64,000 nt of DNA, from contig JACPTQ010000042.1 in NCBI GenBank assembly GCA_016192705.1, positions 119,502 to 183,501 of the forward strand, in the 5' to 3' direction. This document shows positions 1 to 8,619 of this stretch, in pieces (position 1 is the first letter of the stretch; each line of letters begins with the position of its first letter). The notes under the pieces are model-generated. The model ran no database searches. It was given only the letters and a program-made list of their open reading frames with translations, and was not told the DNA's origin. The translations under genes and the position numbers were made by a program. The stretch comes from Deltaproteobacteria bacterium. Lineage in GTDB: Bacteria; Myxococcota; JACPTQ01.

Positions 1-620
1 CGGCGACTCCCTGGCATCAGCGTGACCCATGCCCCGTCTGGAATTCCGAGTCGCTCGCGGGCGAGGGCGCGCTCCTTGTCGAGGTCTGCTGGCGCTTCGA
101 TTCGGTCGAGCAGGGGGTGCCCCACAAACGAAACCGGGACTTCGGCGTCCCGGTAAATCGCCTCCTCGAACGGAAACACGACGGCGGTGCGACTCACGAT
201 TCGCCGCATGAGGGCGAGGCGGCCGGCACGCCACGCCCAGACTTGCGGGCCGATGAAATAAAGGACCGGCACACGAAGTCGTGCGAGGCGTTTTGCGACG
301 CGCAGGTTGAAATCGGGCGAGTCGATGAGAATGGCGAGCGACGGACGATCGGCGGTGAACCCTCGTACGAGCGATCGGAAGAGGCGCCAAATGGAAACGA
401 TTTTCGTAAGAACCTCGAACAACCCGACGACCGCAAGGCGCGACGAATCGTGGATCACGTCGACGCCGGCCCGTCGCATCGCGTCGCCGCCAACGCCGTA
501 AAGCCGCACGCCGGGCACCGCGCGCTGAATGGCACGCGCGACTTCTGAGGCGTGGAGATCGCCGGACGCCTCGCCCGCGACAATAAGAACCTTCGGCGTC
601 GACTGGGGTGCCGGATTCAT
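1..620 (-). CDS. lpxB: Lipid-A-disaccharide synthase, N-terminal part (cut by window edge)
   Basis: LpxB is a GT19 enzyme that condenses UDP-2,3-diacylglucosamine with lipid X on the cytoplasmic side of the inner membrane in lipid A synthesis. Read on the minus strand, the protein starts MNPAPQSTPK and continues VLIVAGEASGDLH, the N-terminal signature of the family. GVGGDAMRRAGVDVI and SRLAVVGL follow at the expected distance. About 206 codons are present, with no stop down to base 1, against a usual length near 380, so the C-terminal half lies outside the window. The ATG at 620 overlaps the stop of the upstream NUDIX gene as ATGA, so the two are almost certainly translated from one mRNA. The call rests on sequence motifs and is firm. 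Confidence 0.93.
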   Translation of the reverse strand, partial: MNPAPQSTPKVLIVAGEASGDLHASEVARAIQRAVPGVRLYGVGGDAMRRAGVDVIHDSSRLAVVGLFEVLTKIVSIWRLFRSLVRGFTADRPSLAILIDSPDFNLRVAKRLARLRVPVLYFIGPQVWAWRAGRLALMRRIVSRTAVVFPFEEAIYRDAEVPVSFVGHPLLDRIEAPADLDKERALARERLGIPDGAWVTLMPGSR

Positions 621-1228
621 GGTGACGCGGGCGGCGTCCAACCGATTGTGACATCCAGGAAATCGAGAACGATTCGACACGTCGCGCCCCAGATGCGGTG
701 CGGGCCGACCAAAAACGCAGGGAGCGTCACGGGATTCCCGGCGATTTGAATCGTCATCGCGGCAGCGTTAAAGGTCCCTGGTGCCGTTAGCTCGCCAATC
801 GGAACCGTGAAGACCGACTGGATCTCTGCCGCGTTCCAACGCCAAGGGCCACCGTTCGGCAAAACTCCGACAACTGGGGTGATTCGAAACCCCGTGATGG
901 TGACCGTGTCGTCGAGCACCCCGAGCACGCGAACCGACGCGCGGTCAACGCCAATCTCCTCTTCCGCCTCACGAAGCGCCGCCGCCCGCTCGTCCGCGTC
1001 GAACGCCTCGATACGACCGCCCGGAAACGAAACTTGCCCCTTGTGGTCGCTCACGTGGTTCGATCTTTCAGTAAACAGGAGGGCGGGGCTCTGTCCGATC
1101 ACAACGATCGGAACAAGAACAGCCGCGGGCGTGACACCTGCGGGCAACGTGATTCGCAGAACCTCACGCGCGGCAAGCCGCTCCGCAAGCGCCGAGAAAT
1201 CCCCGCAAACTGCCGGCGAGACCTCCAT
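617..1228 (-). CDS. CoA pyrophosphatase-type NUDIX hydrolase
   Basis: 203 aa. The sequence LLFTERSNHVSDHKGQ followed by SFPGG is the NuCoA motif that precedes the NUDIX box in CoA-diphosphatases (NudL/YeaB group). The box itself reads GGRIEAFDADERAA then ALREAEEEIGV and keeps the REAEEE metal-binding glutamates. The family splits CoA or acyl-CoA into phosphopantetheine and 3',5'-ADP. The protein is cytoplasmic and of normal family length. Its stop overlaps the lpxB start by four bases. The region upstream (1229-1388) is shared with the divergent lipoprotein gene. A TATATA box ends 8 nt before the ATG, but no good -35 is visible. The substrate is inferred from the motif only. Confidence 0.88.
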   Translation of the reverse strand: MEVSPAVCGDFSALAERLAAREVLRITLPAGVTPAAVLVPIVVIGQSPALLFTERSNHVSDHKGQVSFPGGRIEAFDADERAAALREAEEEIGVDRASVRVLGVLDDTVTITGFRITPVVGVLPNGGPWRWNAAEIQSVFTVPIGELTAPGTFNAAAMTIQIAGNPVTLPAFLVGPHRIWGATCRIVLDFLDVTIGWTPPASP

Positions 1229-1375
1229 AACGACCGTATATACTATAAGAAAACACCTCTTCAGCGAACCGTCAGAATCGGTCTACTCGGCGGTCCCCCC
1301 TGGACGTCACCTACATTCACACCCACGAAACCTACATAAGCTACTGATTTATAAGCCTTTATTGATTTTTGCGTT

Positions 1376-1405
1376 TTGACCCTTTACCTTGGGATCAAAG
1401 AGAAT
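1376..1405 (+). promoter_or_regulatory. Probable sigma70-type promoter of the 1443 lipoprotein gene
   Basis: TTGACC (1376-1381), an 18-bp spacer and GAGAAT (1400-1405). If used, transcription starts near 1412. That lies downstream of the ATG at 1389, which argues for the TTG start at 1443. Confidence 0.4.
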
Positions 1406-1442
1406 AGCGCCCAACATTCTCGCTGGTTTGGTGGAGGCGCGA

Positions 1443-2027
1443 TTGGTCAAGAACGGATGGTGGCGGAGCGGATGGCGGCGCGTCGGTTTTCTTTTTGCGA
1501 TGAACCTCGTCTCGATCGCTGCTTGCGGCGGACCAGAGCCGCTTGACGAAATAGACACCGCGGCAAATACGCCACGTAGTTCGACACCAACAAAAACAGA
1601 TTCGACCAGTTCCTACATCGACAGCCCCTATCAAACTGGAGTCTCGCAAGGAAGCGCGACCGCGGCGGCAATTCCGGCGACCCTGCACATGACGCCGGCT
1701 ACGCTTTCGTTTGTGGTCGATCGCGAATGGGCCGCTGTCGGGGTTTCAGCGACGCTCAAAGTCGTCAACGGAACGAGCAGCCCCGCGAGACTGGATCGAT
1801 TTGAAATCACGGGAGCCGACGGCCCAATGAGCGGGGCGTCACGGTTTTTCTCATTCGAGAACACGCCCTCGCCTGTGATTCTCGCACCAGGCGAAACTCA
1901 CCGCATCACCCTCGTATTTCGGAGTGCACAGACACGCTCCGTTGTCGGGCGACTCGTCGTGAAGTCTGAGCAGGCAACAAACGGTGAGCTTGAGGCATCA
2001 CTTTACGGAAAGATCACGTCGTTTTAG
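1443..2027 (+). CDS. Small lipoprotein with an ASH / choice-of-anchor-D type Ig-like domain
   Basis: From the TTG at 1443 the product is 194 aa. GGAGG at 1433-1437 stands 5 nt before this TTG. The N-terminus is a charged segment plus a hydrophobic stretch ending in the lipobox IAAC-GG, so it is a lipoprotein anchored by that Cys. A Ser/Thr-rich linker follows. The C-terminal ~110 residues have the layout of ASPM-SPD-2-Hydin domains: P-x-x-L-x-F near the start, VKVVN-like strand, LAPGETHRITLVF, then GRLVVKSE. Such domains occur in extracytoplasmic myxobacterial lipoproteins and have no catalytic role. An in-frame ATG at 1389 would add 18 residues before the signal peptide and lies inside the likely promoter. 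The exact partner is unknown. Confidence 0.7.
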   Translation: MVKNGWWRSGWRRVGFLFAMNLVSIAACGGPEPLDEIDTAANTPRSSTPTKTDSTSSYIDSPYQTGVSQGSATAAAIPATLHMTPATLSFVVDREWAAVGVSATLKVVNGTSSPARLDRFEITGADGPMSGASRFFSFENTPSPVILAPGETHRITLVFRSAQTRSVVGRLVVKSEQATNGELEASLYGKITSF

Positions 2028-2056
2028 GAATCTGAAAAAAAGGGCGGGGAGAGAAT

Positions 2057-2078
2057 TGGGCGGCCGTTAAGCCGCCCA
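2057..2078. terminator. Hairpin between convergent genes
   Basis: TGGGCGGC, loop CGTTAA, GCCGCCCA: a perfect 8-bp stem between the ends of the plus-strand lipoprotein gene and the minus-strand metalloprotease gene. On the minus strand a run of seven T follows about 15 nt later (forward A-run near 2035-2042). It therefore best fits a terminator for the metalloprotease operon, probably acting in both directions. Confidence 0.5.
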
Positions 2079-2091
2079 TCGCGGGCGAGTC

Positions 2092-5000
2092 TTACCAGGC
2101 GCGCCCGTAGATGTCGTACATCCAGCGGAGGAGGTCGAGGTCGTCGGAGACGCTGTCGATCTGGTTTTCAAGATCGGCCTTCGTGTTGGGATCGGTCTCC
2201 GCCACCCAACGGTCGTAGAGCGCCTTGCCAATTTCGACGTTGCGAACGCCAAGCGTCTTCTTGCGCGTCTCCGTTACCCCGTTTCGCGAAAGCGCCGCAT
2301 ATCGGAAGCCGCGCTTCGGGTTCGTGAACTCGACAGCGGTGTAGCCGTCGCCCGCCTGAACCGCCTCGCCCGCGCCAAGCTTGAACACCTTGGCCTGGTC
2401 AGGGTACGGCACCGAAAGGAACGACGTGAAGCCTGCCATACCGAGGTAGAGCGTGTAGATCCTCTGCATCCACGAAACGCCCAACCGCGAGAACTTGAGG
2501 CCGGCCGGGGGATTCAACGTGCACCGTCGGAATGGCCGCGGATCGGCGGCGTTCGCCGTACACGTCGGGTTCGTCCCGTCGACGTAGTTCGCGACGTAGT
2601 CGTAGCCCGGTATCGAGAAGACCTTCGCGGTCCCATCCGGCTGCGGCGACAGACGCGAGCCAACCGCTTCGTTGTCCTCGAGGATAACGGAGTTGTAGTA
2701 GTGCGTCAGCTCATCCGGGAAGATGAGGAAGTACGGGAGCAAGAACGTTCGGAAGTCGGCACTCGTATCAGCTCCAACAACCGTCGCCTCGGACTCCGCG
2801 ATCGCGAACAGCGCCGCGATCACTTCCCAGTAATGCCCCGACTCGAGGACCTTGTCGTACATATTGTAGCCACTCGTGTAGTCGTACCGCGTGAAGAAGC
2901 GGCGGCCAGCGCCCATCGGGACCGACGTCACCGGGCGGCGCGGGTTACCCTGCGCGTCCGGATTTCCGCAGTCCTTCACGTTCTTCATCTGATACGTGCA
3001 GGAGTACCACTGGTTGTTCGCCTCGAAATGCGTTCCGTAACGCGGCCGCGTGAGAACGCTCGTCAGCAGGTTGAACCCGTCGAACGCCCCGATTGCATCG
3101 AGGATCGCGTGCGAGAAGCCGAACCCTTCCGAGAACTGCGCAAAGAGCCAGTTCTGGTAAACGTTCGGAAGGACCGTAAAGTACCGGCCGTAGACGCGCA
3201 TGAGAACGTCCTGCGAATCGAAGCCGTACCGGTCGCGCTTAAAGTTGTTAAAGAAGTAGTAGTTCTCGTAAGTGTCGATGACGTTCTTCGTGATTTCAAA
3301 CGCATCGGCACCCTCGTCCCAACGGTTGCAGTTACCGGTCGAACCGACGTACTCGTCACCGCAGAAGAGGTACGGAACCTCAACAAGCGTCTTGTTCCTA
3401 CGAACCTCGTTGCCGCGCGCCCACGAACGCGCCTTAAGAACCTCGAGGCCCTTCGTCGCATCGCCGCCTTCCACGACTGACGTCTGGAGATCCTTGGTGG
3501 CATCGCAAGCAAACATGCTCTTCAAGCGGAAGGCGTACATCCCTTCGAACGCACCTTGGCCCGCCGCCGTGTCGTCCTCGGCGCCGTAGCAAACATCACA
3601 CTTCGTGTTGCCACGGCAGATACCCTGGAGCTTGCCGCCACCCATGAGGTACGGGAGTTGGCTGTAGTGCACCATCTCGGTGAGCGACTTGAAGACCGGT
3701 GCCGGCCGATCGTTGTACGTCTGGAGAAGCTTCGGCAGCTTCGCGTAGCTGATAGGAAGCTTCGCGCTGTCAAAGATTTCGACGTAACCCGAATCGACGC
3801 ATCGCCATTCGTCACGCCCCACGGGCGCCGCAAGCGCACCGTTCTGGCAGTAGAACCGATTCGAGCTCGTACCCGGGCGAAGTGGGTAGAGCTGCGACTC
3901 GGTCAAGATGTCCGATTTCGGCGTAACGCGCGTCTGGCCCGTGTACGCGTACACGATGGCCGCGTCATCGTACTTGCCCGTTCCATGGATGTCGCTGTTC
4001 AGGCGCGCGCCGTAATCCATAACGGTCGAGTACTGGAACTCGCGCATCTTCCCAATCTTCTGTTCGTCCGTGAACGTCGCCTGCTCAAGCGCGTGGTTCA
4101 AGTTGTAACCCGCAACGCGGTTACCGTTGAAGCGAACGAGGCTGTCCGGCGCTCCCGCTTCTGGCCCCTTGAGCGTCTGCTGACGAAGGCGCCAGTATTC
4201 GTCGAAGAAGTTGAGCGAGTCAAACGACCCTTGGAAGTTGTGGCGAAGGCCAAGCGTGTGCCCGACCTCGTGCTCCGTCACCGCGCGGTAAATGCGCGTG
4301 CGGATTTCGCCCCACACTTCGCGATCGATCTTCGCCTGTTCTTCCATCGACGAGAGTTCGTACTGTTGGTTGTATTTGTTCGCGAACTCAAGCGCGAGCC
4401 CTCGAATCGCATCGTCACCAAACTCGGCGAGCCAGATGTTGTTCTTCGAGGCCTTCGCGATCCGCTCCTTATTCTTCCGCATCATCGCGGGAAGCCCGTA
4501 AACCGCCGACTCCATCTTCTCTTTCTGACGCGGCGTTACAACGGCGCCCTGGTCAAACGGGTTGATCCCCGCGGCCTGACGAACCTCTTCGTGGTTCATC
4601 ATCATGTCGGCAAGCGGCGTCCCCTTGATCTTCATCATGCGCCCCTCAAGCCAGCCCCTGTACCCCTCGGGAAGTCCGGCCTGCTTGAGCGAATTGATCC
4701 GATTAACGGTCTTCTGGCCGATCGCCTTACCCAAAAGATCTTCGTGATCGCTAAGCTCCTTGAATGACGTCGTCTCGCCAACCATGTGGCGCGGGTCGAC
4801 GCGCTCGAGGTTCGCCATGATGTGGTCGCGAACCGCGGTTCCGTCGATGAGGTCCTGGATCTTCAACTTGTTGTTAAGCAGTTTGATGATGTCGAGACCC
4901 TGCGTCGCGATCGTGTCGGTCGGCGCGCCGTATACGTACGCCGTACCGCTGATGATTTCGCCCGTCTCAGGGTCGGCCGCCGACGGACCGTAACCCCACG

Positions 5001-7101
5001 GCGAATAAAGCTGCGGACTGTCGACCCACCAGATCACGTTCTTGCGGACGTCGCCAATTCGAACTTTGACGTTCGCCGGATTGAACGTGAAGATTCGCGT
5101 CCGGGTGCCGTCGCTCGTGTACGACGCATTCGAAACGCACTCGGCGTAGTACTTGTTCTCACCGACCGTATCGAACTCGCGGCAACGAAGCGCGCGGCGA
5201 TCCGCATCGACCGTGCCATCATCGTCGGTCGCCAAGCGGTTGTACCGAACGACAACGCGGCCAACCCGATTTCCGTTCGCCCAACGCTCCGACGGAGCGC
5301 TCTCGTCAAACGACACACCCGCGATCGCGCGGCGATCAACCCACTGGTCGTTCGACAGATCCTTCGGCGTCTGGAATTCGTCGTACCCGTTCAAATCGAG
5401 CACAAACATATCGGGAATCGACTCTTCCGACTTGCCCATCGCAAGCGCGACGCTCTTCCGGAACGCGCGATTCCAGCTCTTCGCGATGTTCTCGAGCGAC
5501 GGGATGAGCTGAACCGGATGATGAACCGACGCGTGGTAAACGACCGGTTTCGGCTCGCGAAGCGAGAACGGCATGCTCGCCTTCACAAGCTCAGACTCCA
5601 AGCAGCCCGAGCGATACGCTTGCGCAACCATCGCGTCGTCGCAAACGACCTTGGCACCGTCGCCCCTGAGGCAACCGAGCTTCGCCGCACCAAAGGGCGC
5701 CTGCACTTTCGCCGGCAGACGCACCCACACGAGTTCTCGCCACTCGCACGGATCGACCAAGTTTGCCTTCACATCGCGAACCGGCGCGGAACCCGGGTAC
5801 TCGAAAAGCTGCCCGTTCGATACAAACTTCTTGACGAGAACTTTGCCGCCCTCGGCCACAAAGAAGCTTTCGTCCGTCAGCTGATAATCCTGACCTTCGT
5901 TCGCCGGCAGCGTCACGGCACCGAGCGCTCCCGCTTCGATCGCGCCCTTGCAAATCGCAAGCGGCTGCGCGTTCGAGCCCGAGTATTCGGCGAGATGCAC
6001 GCCCGCGCGGAAGTAGCTCGAATCCTTCGTCAGGTCGAGCGCGCCCCGCTCACGGTCTTGCTGCGTCGTCGCACGAAACGCCGACGAACAAACGCGAAGA
6101 TGCTTTCCATCCGAACCCTTGACGTAGCTCTCTTTCCACATCGGGTGCCGGTTCGCCAAGTAAATGCGCCCCGACTCCGTCGCGCCACGGTCACGGTTAT
6201 ACGTGATGCGCTCGGTGCGGAAATAGCCGAATTTTGCCTGGTCTTTATCCGAGTAAGGAAGAGGCTCGTACTCGCTCTCGGCCGCAACCTTCGCGAAAGA
6301 CATGCGAATCTTGACTTCGGCCGACGTGCAGTCTTCGTAACCCTGCCCGTAGAACGACAGGATGCAGCCCCAAAGGTCGGGCGTCACGAACAGCTTCGAC
6401 GTGAAATCGAAATACCCGAGGTCCTTCGCGTGGCGAATCGCGTTCTCGGCACCGAGGACGTTGCCTTGCGAATCTTCAGCGTAGAAGGCGTCATCGCCCC
6501 CCTCACTCTGCTGAACGTAGTTGACCGCGACCTGCGACGCCCACGACGACGTGAACAAGAAGTTCGTAACGATGTTCTTCGTCCAATCGACGCGCATGTA
6601 CTTCCGCTGATACCAGGGTCGGTCCGTCGTGTTTTCAGACATGACGTTCGACTGTTCGCCGGTCTGCGGGTTGTACGACCGCGTGATGTCGAAGTGCCCC
6701 GTGATCGCAAACGCAACCACCGGGTTTTCTTTATATTCGCCGTTTCGCCCCTCGCTCAGGCCGCGACGATACCGCGTCGATCCGGGCGCCTTGTCAACGG
6801 GGTCCGCGTTGACGTCGGTCCCCGGAACCGCCTCGTACGCGCGGTAGCCGATGAGTTTGTCCTCGGTGATTTCCCACCGAATCTTCTCCATGCCGGAGGT
6901 CTCCCCGATGAACGTAAAGCTCGACGTCGCCGGGACATCGGTTATCGTTTCGCGGAAGTACCACACACCACCGAACAGCTCTTTACGAACGGCGTTCGGC
7001 TGGGTCCGGTCGATGTCTCCCACCGACTGGGCGCACCCGATTGCCGCGGCCAGGGCCGCTGCTCCCAACATCGCCTTCGAGAATCGCGCTCTCTTCTCCA
7101 T
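2092..7101 (-). CDS. Very large zinc-dependent metalloprotease lipoprotein (DUF5117/DUF4953-like)
   Basis: 1,669 aa from the ATG at 7101. That start has GGAGGA 6 nt upstream and is preferred to the ATG at 7140. The N-terminus MEKRARFSKAMLG leads into a hydrophobic stretch ending AAIGC-AQS, a lipobox, so the protein is exported and lipidated. At about residues 944-956 stands HEVGHTLGLRHNF, a gluzincin/metzincin-like zinc motif as in the DUF4953 metalloprotease family. The first ~900 residues resemble the long N-terminal part of such proteins. Several Cys pairs in the last third suggest disulfides. It follows the barrel gene by 48 nt and shares its promoter, so the pair may form an envelope proteolysis unit. 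Substrate unknown; no frameshift or missing zinc ligand is seen in the motif. Confidence 0.8.
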   Translation of the reverse strand: MEKRARFSKAMLGAAALAAAIGCAQSVGDIDRTQPNAVRKELFGGVWYFRETITDVPATSSFTFIGETSGMEKIRWEITEDKLIGYRAYEAVPGTDVNADPVDKAPGSTRYRRGLSEGRNGEYKENPVVAFAITGHFDITRSYNPQTGEQSNVMSENTTDRPWYQRKYMRVDWTKNIVTNFLFTSSWASQVAVNYVQQSEGGDDAFYAEDSQGNVLGAENAIRHAKDLGYFDFTSKLFVTPDLWGCILSFYGQGYEDCTSAEVKIRMSFAKVAAESEYEPLPYSDKDQAKFGYFRTERITYNRDRGATESGRIYLANRHPMWKESYVKGSDGKHLRVCSSAFRATTQQDRERGALDLTKDSSYFRAGVHLAEYSGSNAQPLAICKGAIEAGALGAVTLPANEGQDYQLTDESFFVAEGGKVLVKKFVSNGQLFEYPGSAPVRDVKANLVDPCEWRELVWVRLPAKVQAPFGAAKLGCLRGDGAKVVCDDAMVAQAYRSGCLESELVKASMPFSLREPKPVVYHASVHHPVQLIPSLENIAKSWNRAFRKSVALAMGKSEESIPDMFVLDLNGYDEFQTPKDLSNDQWVDRRAIAGVSFDESAPSERWANGNRVGRVVVRYNRLATDDDGTVDADRRALRCREFDTVGENKYYAECVSNASYTSDGTRTRIFTFNPANVKVRIGDVRKNVIWWVDSPQLYSPWGYGPSAADPETGEIISGTAYVYGAPTDTIATQGLDIIKLLNNKLKIQDLIDGTAVRDHIMANLERVDPRHMVGETTSFKELSDHEDLLGKAIGQKTVNRINSLKQAGLPEGYRGWLEGRMMKIKGTPLADMMMNHEEVRQAAGINPFDQGAVVTPRQKEKMESAVYGLPAMMRKNKERIAKASKNNIWLAEFGDDAIRGLALEFANKYNQQYELSSMEEQAKIDREVWGEIRTRIYRAVTEHEVGHTLGLRHNFQGSFDSLNFFDEYWRLRQQTLKGPEAGAPDSLVRFNGNRVAGYNLNHALEQATFTDEQKIGKMREFQYSTVMDYGARLNSDIHGTGKYDDAAIVYAYTGQTRVTPKSDILTESQLYPLRPGTSSNRFYCQNGALAAPVGRDEWRCVDSGYVEIFDSAKLPISYAKLPKLLQTYNDRPAPVFKSLTEMVHYSQLPYLMGGGKLQGICRGNTKCDVCYGAEDDTAAGQGAFEGMYAFRLKSMFACDATKDLQTSVVEGGDATKGLEVLKARSWARGNEVRRNKTLVEVPYLFCGDEYVGSTGNCNRWDEGADAFEITKNVIDTYENYYFFNNFKRDRYGFDSQDVLMRVYGRYFTVLPNVYQNWLFAQFSEGFGFSHAILDAIGAFDGFNLLTSVLTRPRYGTHFEANNQWYSCTYQMKNVKDCGNPDAQGNPRRPVTSVPMGAGRRFFTRYDYTSGYNMYDKVLESGHYWEVIAALFAIAESEATVVGADTSADFRTFLLPYFLIFPDELTHYYNSVILEDNEAVGSRLSPQPDGTAKVFSIPGYDYVANYVDGTNPTCTANAADPRPFRRCTLNPPAGLKFSRLGVSWMQRIYTLYLGMAGFTSFLSVPYPDQAKVFKLGAGEAVQAGDGYTAVEFTNPKRGFRYAALSRNGVTETRKKTLGVRNVEIGKALYDRWVAETDPNTKADLENQIDSVSDDLDLLRWMYDIYGRAW

Positions 7102-7149
7102 CGCTGTTCCTCCGACCTTTCCTTTTAAGAACCCCTTCATAAAATCCCC

Positions 7150-8220
7150 TTAGAACGTGTAACTCACGTCAAAATAGAAACTTGTGTTGTTGTCCGCGAA
7201 ACTGCGGAAATCGAAAAACGGAAACCGAATGCTCTGCCCATCGCTGGTTTTCGCCGACTGATACGACGTCACACCAAGCGAAAGCCCCCAGTGATCGGTC
7301 AAGCTGTACGACATGTCGATCGTTCCCCACGTCGTGTCGCGCTGTCCGCGTCCCGCCTTCGCGCCCGTTCCCGACGTCTCGTCGACCGTGAACGAGTTGT
7401 ACGCGAAGCTGTTCGTGATGAGCAGCATGAGCGTGAGCGACAGCTTGTCGGTGAAATTCGCGACCGCCATCAACCGATTCGTCAACGAGAAACTCACGTT
7501 GTTGCCGCCGACCGCCGTTTGATCCGCCGAAACCGCCTCGGCGCCGCCGTTCCGAACCGGTGCGATGTCCTCGCTTGATTTCACCGTCGGGCTGTCGGTG
7601 AGATTAAGGTTCTTTCGGAAAATCAGGCCGTACGACAGATCGAATTTCCAGAGCTTGTACGACAACGAAACCGATGGAGAGAACGCCACCACCAAGTTCG
7701 CATATTGCGACGCGAGACTCGTTGGAAGGTACGTCGTAAACGCCGCGCTCAGTTTCAGGTTTTTGATCGGCTCCCAGAGCGGTTTGTAACCGACGCTAAG
7801 CTGCAGGTCGCTCGCCGTCACCTGACCAGGCGAGGTCGTCGACGTCGCGAAGTTGTTCGTCAGCTCCTTAGAGAGGATAAAACGGCCACCGACATAGAGC
7901 TTCTCGGTGAGGTTGTACTTCGGTTGAAGGTCGAGCGCGAGACTGTAGAGCGTGTTTCGCGCAAATTCGTTCGACACGAACGAACCGAGCCCAATCGACT
8001 GGTCAAACACAATGAGCGACCCGTCGAAGCGCGCGGCCTTCCACTCCTTTTTCTTTGGAGCGGTTGACGCTGCCGCGGGCGTTGCAGCAGCGGGAGCCGC
8101 AGTCGCCGTCGCCGCTGGCGCCGCCTCTTTCTTCTCGTCTTTCCCCTCTACATTGTTGCCGAACGCGACTGCCGATGCAGCCAGCACGAAGCAGGGAGCG
8201 AATAAGGCCGTCTTCTTCAC
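7150..8220 (-). CDS. Outer-membrane beta-barrel protein
   Basis: 356 aa. MKKTALFAPCFVLAASAVAFG is a signal peptide followed by a Lys/Ala/Pro-rich linker of about 40 residues (PAATATAAPAAATPAAAS). The rest alternates polar and hydrophobic residues, with many aromatic strand ends, and finishes FYFDVSYTF. This C-terminal aromatic residue is what the BAM complex recognises in barrels. No enzyme motif is visible. The gene is first in an operon with the giant metalloprotease downstream; a strong promoter lies 110 nt upstream. Its role may be transport or anchoring for the protease, which is inference. Confidence 0.75.
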   Translation of the reverse strand: MKKTALFAPCFVLAASAVAFGNNVEGKDEKKEAAPAATATAAPAAATPAAASTAPKKKEWKAARFDGSLIVFDQSIGLGSFVSNEFARNTLYSLALDLQPKYNLTEKLYVGGRFILSKELTNNFATSTTSPGQVTASDLQLSVGYKPLWEPIKNLKLSAAFTTYLPTSLASQYANLVVAFSPSVSLSYKLWKFDLSYGLIFRKNLNLTDSPTVKSSEDIAPVRNGGAEAVSADQTAVGGNNVSFSLTNRLMAVANFTDKLSLTLMLLITNSFAYNSFTVDETSGTGAKAGRGQRDTTWGTIDMSYSLTDHWGLSLGVTSYQSAKTSDGQSIRFPFFDFRSFADNNTSFYFDVSYTF

Positions 8221-8329
8221 CGTCTCGCCTCCTTTGGCGCCCCGACCGAAGTGGGGCCCGATGTCCTCTTCTCAAGAGCCGCCGATGGCGTCTCGTGACC
8301 CCTCGCGATGTAGTGAGGAGTAGTCGTCA

Positions 8330-8359
8330 AGGATACATGCACATACCCCGAACTGTCAA
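8330..8359 (-). promoter_or_regulatory. Sigma70-type promoter of the barrel/metalloprotease operon
   Basis: Minus strand: perfect -35 TTGACA (8359-8354), 18-bp spacer, -10 TATCCT (8335-8330). The leader to the ATG at 8220 is about 100 nt. Confidence 0.75.
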
Positions 8360-8571
8360 CGGGTTTTTGACCGAACCCGGTCGCGCACCCAAAAACAGGC
8401 GTTATTTCGCGGGGGAGCTTCGACTCCATCCGACTGCCGTTGACAATTTGAACGTTTCCCACCATTTGACAAAGGAGAGTTGAGCACACGTTATGCCACA
8501 TCGGCTCTATCGATGACCCACTGCGTCGCGAACGTGTTACGCGCCGGAAATCGAGCTATCGGGTCTTGGGG

Positions 8572-8584
8572 CGGGCTATGCCCG
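8572..8584. terminator. Small hairpin downstream of the 8620 gene
   Basis: CGGGC, loop TAT, GCCCG, about 35 nt past the stop of the minus-strand gene. A T-run on the minus strand lies between the stop and the hairpin (forward A-run near 8598-8603). Weak as a terminator. Confidence 0.3.
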
Positions 8585-8619
8585 TGAGATGTGTGGTAAA
8601 AAAGGCAACGCGGGCCGAG

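Larger units (their letters stand above)
8221..8619. other. Intergenic region, 399 bp, no gene
   Basis: It holds the promoter of the barrel operon and a 5-bp hairpin near the end of the next gene. Several TTGTCAA/TTGACA-like words occur on the minus strand between 8354 and 8485. No credible ORF or RNA was seen. Confidence 0.6.

Noticed and set aside
1389..1442. ATG start 54 nt upstream for the small lipoprotein
   Set aside because: It lies inside the likely promoter and would put 18 non-hydrophobic residues before the signal peptide.
4786..7128. 780-codon open frame antisense to the metalloprotease gene
   Set aside because: It lies wholly opposite a gene with signal peptide, ribosome site and zinc motif; the Arg/Val-rich product is typical of GC-rich antisense frames.
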